DNA of 64,000 nt. Source: an uncultured Erythrobacter sp. (lineage in GTDB: Bacteria > Pseudomonadota > Alphaproteobacteria > Sphingomonadales > Sphingomonadaceae). The notes beneath the pieces were generated by a model. The model saw only the letters and a list, made by a program, of their open reading frames with translations. It made no database searches and was not told the DNA's origin. Location of the stretch: positions 1,378,247 to 1,442,246 of the forward strand of contig CANLAD010000001.1 in assembly GCA_947488755.1 (NCBI GenBank). The letters run 5' to 3'. Below are positions 45,179 through 54,600 of this stretch, piece by piece (positions within the stretch are counted from its first letter, which is position 1; the number at the start of each line of letters is the position of its first letter). Position numbers and translations under genes: made by a program.

Positions 45179-45762
45179 AGCCGATGACGCTCATTCTTGC
45201 GGGCGGAGAAGGTCGGCGCATGAAAGGCGACAAGCCGCTCAGACTGTTAGGCGGACGCACGCTCCTGGCGCGGACGGTCGAATATGCAAACCGACTTGGC
45301 TATCCGGTCCTCCTAAGTGTTCGCTCTCCGGATCAAATCGGTCCCTTCTGCGACGTGTCATTCATCACAGACAAGCGCGATGTGGAAGGTCCGCTCGCTG
45401 GCGTGCTAGCAGGCATGGATTGGGCTTTTAGTAACCAATACGACGCGCTATTGACCATTCCAGTCGACATGCCCTGGCTTCCGAACGACCTGGCGGATCG
45501 TCTGATCCGGAAGGGAAACGGCCATGCGGTCTTCGCTGCGAGTGGCGGCAAGGCTCACCCCGTCTGCGCGCTGTGGCCAATCGACTACCTAAGCGCGGTG
45601 CAGCGTTATGCAGAGACGGGTGGTCGATCTTTGCGCGGACTGCTTGAAGAACTGAACGCCGGTGCTGTCGAGTGGCCAGTCGGGGATCCGGACCCGTTCG
45701 ACAATATCAACGATCCCGCCGCACTCGCCCAAGCGGAACGCCGACTTCAAAAGTCGAGATAG
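45175..45762 (+). CDS. mobA: Molybdenum cofactor guanylyltransferase
   Basis: A 195-residue nucleotidyltransferase that adds GMP to molybdopterin to make the bis-MGD cofactor needed by NarG. LILAGGEGRRMKGDKPLRLLGG is the NTP-binding loop, IPVDMPWLPNDL holds the metal-binding Asp, and HPVCALWP is the conserved later block. The ATG overlaps the stop of the small upstream frame. Its 3' end overlaps the convergent moeA gene by 16 bases. Confidence 0.93.
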   Translation: MKPMTLILAGGEGRRMKGDKPLRLLGGRTLLARTVEYANRLGYPVLLSVRSPDQIGPFCDVSFITDKRDVEGPLAGVLAGMDWAFSNQYDALLTIPVDMPWLPNDLADRLIRKGNGHAVFAASGGKAHPVCALWPIDYLSAVQRYAETGGRSLRGLLEELNAGAVEWPVGDPDPFDNINDPAALAQAERRLQKSR

Positions 45763-46937
45763 CGTACCCGATCGCCAGGTTCTGCGTCGGGGGCGTTTAT
45801 CGGCCTTCGCACCAGAACGTCGGCTTGTGTCAACATCGACTGGCTGCTTGAGTCTTGGCTGTCGACTGGAACCAGCCGGTCATCCATCCACCGGGCGCGA
45901 GTCAGCGTTTCACGATTGCCGATGGCCGGGAAAGCCGCGCCCGCAATACCTTCTCGCCAGACCAGCTCCGCGCCTGGCTGGCGTCCCGCCATTCCGCTCA
46001 CCAGGGGCACGAGGAACATCCGCGCCATCACCAAGGCCGATGTCGGATTACCGGGAAGACCCAGAATGGGTGTTTGTTCTCGGCGCCCCAACCACACAGG
46101 TTTACCGGGTTTGATCGCGACCTTGCTGAACTGAAAATTCAGTTCTTCGCCGAACATGACTTTTGCATAATCGCGCTCGCCAACGGAGGCGCCGCCCGTC
46201 ACGACTACGAGATCGGCCTTGGGCAGAGATTCCCGCGCCCAATCCTCGAGGACTGCCATCTCGTCCGGCAAATGGACTCGCTGAACGACCTCGCCGCCCG
46301 CTTCCTCGACCATAGCGGCAAGAGCCGGGGAAATACTTTCGGGGATCGTGCCGGGACGATGCCGCGCTTCACCGGGCGAAACCAGTTCGTCGCCAGTTCC
46401 CAGGATCGCAATGCGCGGCCGACGCACGACGCTCAATTCGGCCAAATCTGCCCCGGCGGCGGCTACCAGCGCTCGCGCCGTTAGCCGCGTTCCGGCACAG
46501 AGAAGTTCGGTACCGCTGTCAAAATCGTCTCCTGCCCGACGGATATGCCTACCGGCCCCATATTCGCGTACCGTAACCGTGTCGTCTTCGCGTGAGCAAT
46601 TCTCCTGTAGCACCACCCTGTCGGTTCCGGTGGGGACTGGCGCACCTGTAAAAATGCGCACCGCTTCGCCGGCGAGCAGTGCCGGAGATTCTTCTGTCCC
46701 GGCGAAGCTTTCGCCGGCTACATGAAGCCTGGCGGGAAGTTGCGCCACGTCCCCATCGCGCACGGCGTAGCCGTCCATCGCGGAACTGTCGTTTCTCGGA
46801 GATGAGACACCGGCGAAGACCGGCGCAGCGAGCGTGCGATCATGCGCGTGCGCGATCGGCACATTCTCCGCGGAAAGCGGACGCGCCAGCGCCAACATCA
46901 TGTCGAGCGCGTCGTCGAACGCAGTGAGCTTCGTCAT
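45747..46937 (-). CDS. moeA: Molybdopterin molybdotransferase MoeA
   Basis: A 396-residue enzyme that inserts molybdate into molybdopterin-AMP. It has PRNDSSAMDGYAVR near residue 45, IFTGAPVPTGTDRVV, the MoCF domain with VVVTGGASVGERDYAKV, and GLPGNPTSALV. It is the last gene of a reverse-strand operon moaD-moaE-moaB-moaC-moeA in which each pair overlaps by about four bases; here the moeA ATG overlaps the moaC stop. Confidence 0.95.
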   Translation of the reverse strand: MTKLTAFDDALDMMLALARPLSAENVPIAHAHDRTLAAPVFAGVSSPRNDSSAMDGYAVRDGDVAQLPARLHVAGESFAGTEESPALLAGEAVRIFTGAPVPTGTDRVVLQENCSREDDTVTVREYGAGRHIRRAGDDFDSGTELLCAGTRLTARALVAAAGADLAELSVVRRPRIAILGTGDELVSPGEARHRPGTIPESISPALAAMVEEAGGEVVQRVHLPDEMAVLEDWARESLPKADLVVVTGGASVGERDYAKVMFGEELNFQFSKVAIKPGKPVWLGRREQTPILGLPGNPTSALVMARMFLVPLVSGMAGRQPGAELVWREGIAGAAFPAIGNRETLTRARWMDDRLVPVDSQDSSSQSMLTQADVLVRRPINAPDAEPGDRVRYLDF

Positions 46938-47396
46938 GCGCTCTTGCCACCTACTTTCGCGGTCGCGGAAATCTTGTCGATCATCACGTCGCGGTCAATC
47001 GGTTTGAACATGTCATACAATGTCGGACAGGCAATCGAGACGGCGGTGAGCGCTTCCATCTCCACACCGATTTTGACATCGGTACGTGTCTCCGTCGCCG
47101 CCACAATTCCAGGCAGTGCGCGCTCGATCTTGATGCGGACTGCGACCTTCGCGAGAGGTAAGGGATGGCAGAGAGGGATCAGGTTTGCCGTGCGCTTGGC
47201 CCCCATTATCTCCGCCAGTTCGGCCGTGGAGACGACTGCGCCCCTAAGAGCGGTTCCGCCTACTACAGCGTCAAGCATTGCTTGGACGCAACGTAATTCG
47301 CCCCCGCGCCATCGCGCGGCGGGCGGTAACCGACTTGTCGCCTATGTTCACCATTCTTGCGCTCCCGCTGGCATCGGTATGCATCAGCTCGCTCAT
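46934..47396 (-). pseudogene. moaC: moaC with a frameshift (cyclic pyranopterin monophosphate synthase)
   Basis: MoaC makes cyclic pyranopterin monophosphate. An ATG at 47396, overlapping the moaB stop by ATGA, begins the expected N terminus: MSELMHTDASGSARMVNIGD and VTARRAMARGRITLRPS. This frame stops after 41 codons. The rest, from MLDAVVGGTALRGAVVSTAEL through LIPLCHPLPLAKVAV, GVEMEALTAVS and KVGGKS, continues in another frame that is open from 47278. One extra base or two missing bases at about 47279-47282 explains the break. If the break is real, only a 114-residue form lacking the N-terminal part could be made. Surrounding genes are intact. Confidence 0.85.
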
Positions 47397-47929
47397 GAAC
47401 ATACATGACGTAGGCGGGGGATCATTCCGGCCAGCGAGCAAGGTTTATGACGGCTGTCGAATTCGAGAGCGAGAATATGATCCCATCCATCGCGACAGGC
47501 ACCGTTGGAGCCGGGCAGACAGAAGATGAAAGTATCTTGTGCCTGCCCGGCGAAAGCGCGCGATTGCAGGGTCGCAACCCCTATGTTTGCCTGGCTTATC
47601 TGGTGAAAGAGGATCGCAAATCCGTCCATTTTCCGGCAGAAGAGCGGCTTGACCGCCTCCGGAGTCACGTCCCGCGGCGAAAATCCAGTCCCACCGGTTG
47701 AAATCACTACGTCGACGCTTGGTTCGCTTATCCATCTTTCGATCCAGTTGCGGATCGCCTCCACTTCGTCTTTGACGATAGCGCGGTCTGCCAGCTTGTG
47801 GCCCGCCTCCGCCAATCTTTCCGCCAGCAGCTTCCCCGAAGTGTCGGTCGCTTCGTCGCGGGTGTCGGAAACCGTGAGCACGGCTATGCTCAGCGGGTAG
47901 AAGACAGCGCTTTCGTCGATCCCGCTCAA
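47393..47929 (-). CDS. moaB: Molybdopterin adenylyltransferase-type protein MoaB
   Basis: A 178-residue MoaB/MogA-type protein: SIAVLTVSDTRDEATDTSGKLLAERL, VISTGGTGFSPRDVTPEAV (the molybdopterin-binding TGGTG block) and CLPGSNGACRDGWD. It activates molybdopterin by adenylation. It overlaps moaE before it and moaC after it by four bases each. Confidence 0.92.
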   Translation of the reverse strand: MSGIDESAVFYPLSIAVLTVSDTRDEATDTSGKLLAERLAEAGHKLADRAIVKDEVEAIRNWIERWISEPSVDVVISTGGTGFSPRDVTPEAVKPLFCRKMDGFAILFHQISQANIGVATLQSRAFAGQAQDTFIFCLPGSNGACRDGWDHILALEFDSRHKPCSLAGMIPRLRHVCS

Positions 47930-48399
47930 CGCGCTCCCTCCTCAAAAGTCGGTTTATTCCAGCGAGCCGCATCGGCGTGGTCTTCGTCACGCGGTTCGAT
48001 CCAGTGCTTGCCTGCGGAGCCGTGTTCCCGCTTCCAGAACACGGCCTTCGTCTTCAGCATATCCATGATGTAATCAGCCGCAAGGAAGGCGTCGCGACGG
48101 TGCCGCGCGGCGGCACCGGCAAAAACGATCGGCTCCCCCGGCATGATAATCCCCGCCCGGTGCACGATCGATACCGCATCGATGGCGAACCGGTTTTCGG
48201 CATCAGTGCCGATTTCCTCAAGCGAGCGCTTGGTCAGGATGGGATGATATTCGAGCGCAAGCTCGGCGACCCTGCCACATTCTTCGCGCGCTAGCCCTAC
48301 AAAATTGACGACGCCCCCGGCTCCCCGACTCCGGACAGTCAAGGCGGCCAGCTCGGCCTCGATGTCGAGCTGTTCGTGCGAGACGAGCGTCCTCATCAT
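47926..48399 (-). CDS. moaE: Molybdopterin synthase large subunit MoaE
   Basis: A 157-residue subunit that uses MoaD thiocarboxylate to build molybdopterin. Blocks: GGVVNFVGLAREECGRV, LALEYHPILTKRSLEEIG, VHRAGIIMPGEPIVFAG (catalytic region), ARHRRDAFLAADYIMD and FWKREHGSAGKHWIEP, the last with the active-site Lys. ATGs at 48399 and 48396 both overlap the moaD stop; the first is used. Confidence 0.94.
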   Translation of the reverse strand: MMRTLVSHEQLDIEAELAALTVRSRGAGGVVNFVGLAREECGRVAELALEYHPILTKRSLEEIGTDAENRFAIDAVSIVHRAGIIMPGEPIVFAGAAARHRRDAFLAADYIMDMLKTKAVFWKREHGSAGKHWIEPRDEDHADAARWNKPTFEEGAR

Positions 48400-48653
48400 C
48401 CACCCGAGACGACGGGAATGAACTCGACCGAACGCCCGGCCTCTACCAGCACGCCATCTGTCGCCATCGTCCCATCGATGCATACTCGGACGCGAGGATC
48501 GCACAGCAATTCGCCAAGACGCGGTTCGAGCGCTGCGACGCGGACCCTTATAGCGCTGACCCGTTCTTCTCGTTCGCCGCCATCCACGCGAACCATTGCA
48601 CCCAGAGGATCAGCCAGTTTGCCGTACAGAGTGACTTCGCGCTGTTGAGCCAT
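48396..48653 (-). CDS. moaD: Molybdopterin synthase sulfur carrier subunit MoaD
   Basis: An 85-residue ubiquitin-like protein, MAQQREVTLYGKLADPLG, ending FIPVVSGG with the C-terminal Gly-Gly that becomes the thiocarboxylate. It is the first gene of the reverse-strand molybdopterin operon. An FNR-type box lies 81-94 bases upstream, shared with narK on the other side. Confidence 0.93.
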   Translation of the reverse strand: MAQQREVTLYGKLADPLGAMVRVDGGEREERVSAIRVRVAALEPRLGELLCDPRVRVCIDGTMATDGVLVEAGRSVEFIPVVSGG

Positions 48654-48733
48654 CCTCGATCTCCTTCTGCGCCGCTTGTTCGATGTTGTGAAGATGGGAG
48701 CGTTGGAGATTAATCGAGCCTGCCAAATACGCT

Positions 48734-48747
48734 TTGATCTGGATCAT
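48734..48747. promoter_or_regulatory. FNR-type box (TTGATCTGGATCAT) between moaD and narK
   Basis: One mismatch from TTGAT-N4-ATCAA. On the narK side TTAAAA (48768-48773) is about 30 bases from the site centre, the right place for a -10 element at a -41.5 activator site. On the moaD side TTAATC (48708-48713, reverse strand) is also 30 bases away. The site may serve both operons. Confidence 0.75.
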
Positions 48748-48802
48748 TTGATCGTCCGACCCTCGGCTTAAAAGGATCCGATTCTGGAAAAGGACGTGTC
48801 AG

Positions 48803-51607
48803 ATGGACGGTCAGGCTCCCTTGTCTCCTTCGCCCGGTGCGGGTCGCGCTACCTGGCTCAGCACGATCGCTTTCACGGCCTGTTTTGCCGTTTGGACGAT
48901 TTTCGCCATCATCGGGATCGGAATCAAAGAAGAGCTAGGTTTGTCGGAAACCCAGTTCGGCCTGCTGGTCGGCACGCCGATCCTCACCGGCTCTCTTGCC
49001 CGCATAGTCCTGGGAATATGGGCCGACCAGTTCGGAGGGCGCAGAATTCTTGCCCTCACGATGACCGCTGCCGCCCTCGCGACCTTTCTTGTCTCCTACG
49101 CGGATAGCTACATCATGCTGCTTGTCGCGGGGCTTGGCGTCGGGCTAGCGGGTGGTGCGTTCTCGGTTGGCGTCGCCTATGTCGCGGCCTTCTATCCGCC
49201 GGACAGACAGGGCACGGCACTTGGAATTTTCGGTGCGGGTAATGTCGGGGCGGCGGTAACGAAATTCGTCGCACCCTTTGTTATGGTGGCGGCGGGTTGG
49301 ACCGCGGTGGCGCAGGTCTGGGCCGTTGCCCTGGTTGTCATGGCGGCTGTTTTCTACATCGCCTCCCCCGAAGATCCCGAATTGCTCGCGCGCAAGGCCG
49401 CGGGCAAGCGTCCTGAACCGATGCGAGAGCAGATCAAGGTTCTGCGAAACGTGCAGGTCTGGCGTTTTTCTTTCTACTATTTCTTTGTCTTCGGCGCGTT
49501 TGTCGCCTTGTCGCTGTGGCTGCCACGCTATGTCATGGGCGTCTACGATCTGGGTATCAAGGAAGCCGGAATGCTCGCGGTTTTCTACTCGATCCCCGCC
49601 AGCCTGTTTCGCATCTATGGTGGGCATCTGGCTGACAAATATGGCGCGCGGCGCGTGCTCTACTGGACGTTCGGCGTGTCCTCGTTGTGCACCTTCCTGC
49701 TCAGTTATCCGCCCACCAGCTACGTGATTCAGGGCGTCGAAGGGCCGATTGCATTCTCCACGCAAATGAACCTCGTGCCGTTCCTCGTGACAATTTTCGT
49801 GCTCGGCTTCTTCATGAGTCTCGGCAAGGCGGCGGTCTACAAACATATACCGGTCTATTATCCCAACCGGGTCGACGCCGTCGGCGGTCTTGTCGGAATG
49901 ATGGGCGGGCTCGGCGGTTTCGTTCTCCCGCTGGTCTTTGGTGCCATGCTCGACCTGACCGGTGTCTGGACGAGCAGCTTCGCCCTTCTCTTCCTGATCG
50001 TGACGGTATCGCTCGCCTGGATGCATTTCGCGATTCAGCACATGGAGCGTACGCGCGCAATCCAGGGGAGGTCGGATGCCTCGCCAGAGCTGCCCGAGAT
50101 GGAGGGGCTCGGAGAAAACATCGCGACCACTTACCTGGCGTCTTCACAACTATCACCGTCCGCCGCTGCCATCCCAACGATGCCGAGCGAAGCGCAGGCT
50201 CAGACGAAAACTCACGGCTCAGATGCCAATGTTCTTACCGATTGGCGTCCGGAAGACACGCAGTTCTGGGAGACGCGCGGAAAACCGATTGCCAGGCGCA
50301 ATCTGTGGATTTCGACCTACAACCTGCTCCTGGCCTTCGCGGTCTGGATGGTTTGGTCCGTGGTCGTTGCCAAGCTGCCCGGTATCGGTTTCGATTTCAC
50401 AACCAATCAGCTGTTCTGGTTGGCTGCACTGCCAGGCCTGTCGGGCGCAACCCTGCGGGTGTTCTATTCTTTTCTGGTTCCGATTTTCGGCGGACGGTTG
50501 TGGACGGCGGTATCGACTGCATCGCTGCTGATCCCGGCGTTCGGGATCGGTTATGCGGTGCAGAACTCGGAAACACCATTTTTCATCTTCCTGGTGCTGG
50601 CTTTGCTATGCGGCTTTGGTGGAGGCAATTTTGCCTCATCGATGGCGAATATCAGCTTCTTTTTTCCCAAGTCGGAAAAAGGCAACGCTCTCGCCATCAA
50701 TGCCGGCGTGGGCAATCTCGGCGTCAGTGTGATGCAGTTTCTCGTTCCGGTCGTCATCACGATGAGCCTGTTCGGGGCCTTGGGTGGCCAAGCGCAATTG
50801 GCCGACGATGGCGCCCTTTTATATTTGCAGAACGCCGGTTTCGTCTGGGTTCCGCTCATTATCTTGGGCACTGTCGCTGCGTGGTTCGGCATGAATGATA
50901 TCGCTTCTGCAGAGGCATCTTTCGCTGATCAGGCGGCTATCTTCGGACGTTCACATACGTGGTTTATGTGCTGGCTCTACACCGGGACATTCGGCACGTT
51001 CATCGGCATGTCGGCTGGCTTTCCGCTGCTGACTCGAATGGTTTTTCCCGACATCGACGCCCTCAAATACGCGTTCATCGGCCCATTGGTCGGCGCGGTA
51101 TCCCGCGCCGCTACCGGTTGGGTGGCCGATAAGTTCGGCGGAGCGCGCGTGACTTTCGCTGTGTTTCTGGTGATGATGGCGGCGATCGGTGGAATGATCT
51201 GGTTCCTCAACTCGGGCGATTTCTGGGGCTTTTTCGCCATGGTCTTGCTGTTGTTTCTCGCCAGCGGCGTTGGCAACGCCTCAACCTTTCAGATGATTCC
51301 GAACATCATGCGGACCGAGATTTCCCGCCTTGCCCCCCAATTGAGCGAGGAAGACCGACACGCGCAAGCGGAGCGCGAAAGCGCTGCCATCATAGGCTTT
51401 ACCTCCGCAATTGCGGCATACGGGGCGTTCTACATCCCGAAAGCCTACGGCTCGTCAATTGAGATGACGGGCGCGGCCAACGCAGCCCTGTGGGGCTTCT
51501 TCGGTTTCTTCGTCAGCTGCGCAGTATTGACATGGACCATCTACAGCGGCCCGCGCGGTTTGCTACGATCCATCGAGACCGGGCGCTCCGCCACGGCCTT
51601 TGCTTGA
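48803..51607 (+). CDS. narK: Fused nitrate/nitrite transporter NarK (NarK1-NarK2)
   Basis: A 934-residue protein made of two complete MFS units joined by a linker at about residues 420-490. The first half (GGAFSVGVAYVAAFYPPDRQGTALGIFGAGN) resembles NarK1-type nitrate/proton symporters, and the second (GGGNFASSMANISFFFPKSEKGNALAINAGVGNLG) the NarK2-type nitrate/nitrite antiporters. This two-part form is known in denitrifiers such as Paracoccus. It lies 12 bases before narG in one operon and is preceded by an FNR-type box. Confidence 0.92.
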   Translation: MDGQAPLSPSPGAGRATWLSTIAFTACFAVWTIFAIIGIGIKEELGLSETQFGLLVGTPILTGSLARIVLGIWADQFGGRRILALTMTAAALATFLVSYADSYIMLLVAGLGVGLAGGAFSVGVAYVAAFYPPDRQGTALGIFGAGNVGAAVTKFVAPFVMVAAGWTAVAQVWAVALVVMAAVFYIASPEDPELLARKAAGKRPEPMREQIKVLRNVQVWRFSFYYFFVFGAFVALSLWLPRYVMGVYDLGIKEAGMLAVFYSIPASLFRIYGGHLADKYGARRVLYWTFGVSSLCTFLLSYPPTSYVIQGVEGPIAFSTQMNLVPFLVTIFVLGFFMSLGKAAVYKHIPVYYPNRVDAVGGLVGMMGGLGGFVLPLVFGAMLDLTGVWTSSFALLFLIVTVSLAWMHFAIQHMERTRAIQGRSDASPELPEMEGLGENIATTYLASSQLSPSAAAIPTMPSEAQAQTKTHGSDANVLTDWRPEDTQFWETRGKPIARRNLWISTYNLLLAFAVWMVWSVVVAKLPGIGFDFTTNQLFWLAALPGLSGATLRVFYSFLVPIFGGRLWTAVSTASLLIPAFGIGYAVQNSETPFFIFLVLALLCGFGGGNFASSMANISFFFPKSEKGNALAINAGVGNLGVSVMQFLVPVVITMSLFGALGGQAQLADDGALLYLQNAGFVWVPLIILGTVAAWFGMNDIASAEASFADQAAIFGRSHTWFMCWLYTGTFGTFIGMSAGFPLLTRMVFPDIDALKYAFIGPLVGAVSRAATGWVADKFGGARVTFAVFLVMMAAIGGMIWFLNSGDFWGFFAMVLLLFLASGVGNASTFQMIPNIMRTEISRLAPQLSEEDRHAQAERESAAIIGFTSAIAAYGAFYIPKAYGSSIEMTGAANAALWGFFGFFVSCAVLTWTIYSGPRGLLRSIETGRSATAFA

Positions 51608-51619
51608 GGATTATTCCAT

Positions 51620-54600
51620 ATGAGCCATTTTCTCGATCGGCTGACATTCTTCAAGCGGATGCAGGACAGTTTTTCCGAAGGTCATGGCATTACGACCGAT
51701 GAATCCCGGCAGTGGGAAGACGCCTATCGCAAGCGCTGGGCCGCGGACAAGATCGTGCGGTCCACCCATGGTGTGAATTGTACCGGTTCGTGCTCATGGA
51801 AAATCTACGTCAAGGGCGGAATCGTTACTTGGGAAACCCAGCAGACCGATTACCCTCGCACCCGCCCCGACCTGCCCAATCACGAGCCGCGCGGCTGTCC
51901 GCGCGGGGCGAGCTATAGCTGGTATCTTTATTCCGGAACGCGTGTGAAATACCCGATGGTCCGCGCCCGCCTGCTCCAGCATTGGCGCGAGGCGCGGCGC
52001 GCCATGAGCCCCGTTGCTGCTTGGGCATCGATCGTTTCCGATGCCGACAAACGATCCGACTGGATCAAACGGCGCGGGCGCGGCGGGCTCGTGCGTTCGT
52101 CCTGGGAAGAGGTGAACGAGATCATCGCGGCTGCCAACGCCTACACCATCCGCGAATACGGCCCAGACCGGATTGCCGGTTTCTCCCCCATCCCGGCGAT
52201 GTCGATGATCAGCTACGCTGCGGGAAGTCGCTATCTGTCGCTTATCGGCGGCACGGTGTTGAGCTTTTACGATTGGTATTGCGATCTCCCCCCCTCAAGT
52301 CCGCAAACCTGGGGTGAGCAGACCGACGTTCCCGAAAGCGCCGACTGGTACAATTCGAGCTATCTGTTGGTGTGGGGTTCCAACGTGCCGATGACACGCA
52401 CACCGGATGCGCATTTCTATACCGAGGCACGGTATCGCGGGACCAAAAGCGTGGTCATTTCACCGGATTACAACGAGGCGGCCAAGTTTTCCGATATGTG
52501 GCTTCACCCCAAGCAAGGGACCGATGCTGCCTTGGCGCTGGCCTTTGGCCACGTCGTCCTGCGCGAATTCTACGTCGATCGGATGTCGGATTATTTCAGC
52601 GATTACACGAGGAAATACAGCGATTTTCCGTTTCTCGTGAAATTGACCAAACAGGATGGTCGATTGGTCGCGGACCGGCATCTTCGCGCATCGGACTTTG
52701 CAAGGGATCTCGGCGAAACCGAACATCCCGAATGGAAACCCGTGGCTCTGAACGATGCCGATGGCGACATCGTCTGCCCACTGGGTAGCGCCGGCCATAG
52801 ATGGGGAGAGAAGGGTCGATGGAACCTTGCCGAAGTGGACAAGGACGGCAATCCCTTCAAGCTGCGCACCACGCTCAAGGACGATCACGACCAGATCGTG
52901 TCGGTCGGCTTTCCGTATTTCGGTTCCGAAGCTTCCAACGGTTTCGTCGCGACCGAACACGATTCAATCCTGATGCGAAACGTGCCTGCACGCGAGATTG
53001 TCCTTGCTAATGGCGAACGCATTCTGGCCACAACCGTATTCGACCTTTTTTGCGCCAATTACGGCGTCGATCGCGGCTTTGGCGGGGAGAACGTCGCCCG
53101 CTCATTCGACGACGATATTCCGTTTACCCCGGCGTGGGCCGAACGTGTGACCGGTGTCCCCCGCGACGCAATCATCCAGACCGCGCGCGATTTTGCTTCG
53201 AATGCCGATGCAACGATGGGTCGATCGATGGTGATACTGGGGGCTGGCCTCAACCACTGGTATCACATGGACATGAGCTATCGCGGTATAATCGCATTGC
53301 TCGTAATGTGCGGCTGTATCGGTCAGTCCGGCGGGGGCTGGTCGCACTATGTCGGACAAGAAAAGCTTCGCCCGCAAACCGGATGGCTTCCCTTGGCCAT
53401 GGCCACCGACTGGACCCGTCCGCCCCGACAGATGAACGCGACCAGCTTCTTCTACGCGCATACGGACCAGTGGCGTTACGAGACGATGACCGTGGACGAC
53501 ATCATTTCACCCACCGCTCCGAAAGCGGACTGGACCGGATCGATCATCGATTACAACGTGCGTGCCGAGCGGATGGGTTGGTTGCCCTCCGCGCCACAAT
53601 TGCATCAGAATCCGCTCGATGTGGGGGCGACCCTGAAGGAATCGGGCGAAGATGCGACTAAGGCAATCCCGGAAAAGCTTCAGTCGGGCGAAATCCAGTT
53701 CGCTAATGCCGATCCCGATGACCCGCGCAACTGGCCGCGCAATATGTTCTTCTGGCGCTCGAATGTGCTGGGTGCGAGCGGCAAGGGGCACGAATATTTC
53801 CTCAAGCACTTTGTCGGCTCGATGCACGGCGTGGTTGGCGTCGATGGGCCGGAAAGCGGCGTGGTTCTGCCGAACGAAGTGGCGTGGCACGAAGAGGCAC
53901 CCGAAGGCAAACTGGACCTCATGGTCAACATCGATTTCCGTATGTCGACTACCAGCCTCTATTCCGACATCGTTCTTCCCACCGCGACCTGGTACGAGAA
54001 GAACGATCTCAATACCACCGACATGCACCCCTTCATACACCCGCTGACAGCTGCGGTGGACCCAGCCTGGGAGGCACGCAGCGATTGGGCAATCTTCCGC
54101 GGCATTGCGGAAGCATTTTCTGAAATCGCTCCTGAAGTGCTTGGAGTGGAAACCGATGTCGTATTGTCCCCAATCCAGCATGACAGTCCGGGCGAGATCG
54201 CGCAGCCTTTCGAACCCAAGGACTGGGGTCGCGGCGAATGCGAGCCGGTTCCAGGCAAGACGATGGCCAGCATCCATGTCGTCGAGCGCGACTATCCAGC
54301 GACTTTCGCTCGCTTCACATCGCTCGGCCCCGCCCTTGAAGAGCTTGGCAACGGCTCAAAGGGCATCAACTGGGACACCAAGCATGAGGTCGCGCTGGTT
54401 GGCGGCCTAAACGGCTCCTCGTTGCAGGAGGCCACCGCGGGACGGCCGCGGATCGATAGCGATATCGACGCTTGCGAGACAATCCTGATGCTCGCGCCCG
54501 AAACCAATGGCGAAGTGGCGGTGAAGGCGTGGACCGCTCTCGGCGAGACAACGGGTCTGAACCATCTGCATCTGGCGGAGGGCAAGGAAGAGGAAAAGAT

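Noticed and set aside
49145..50041. Reverse 298-codon frame inside narK
   Set aside because: Charged, repetitive translation opposite a well-recognised transporter.
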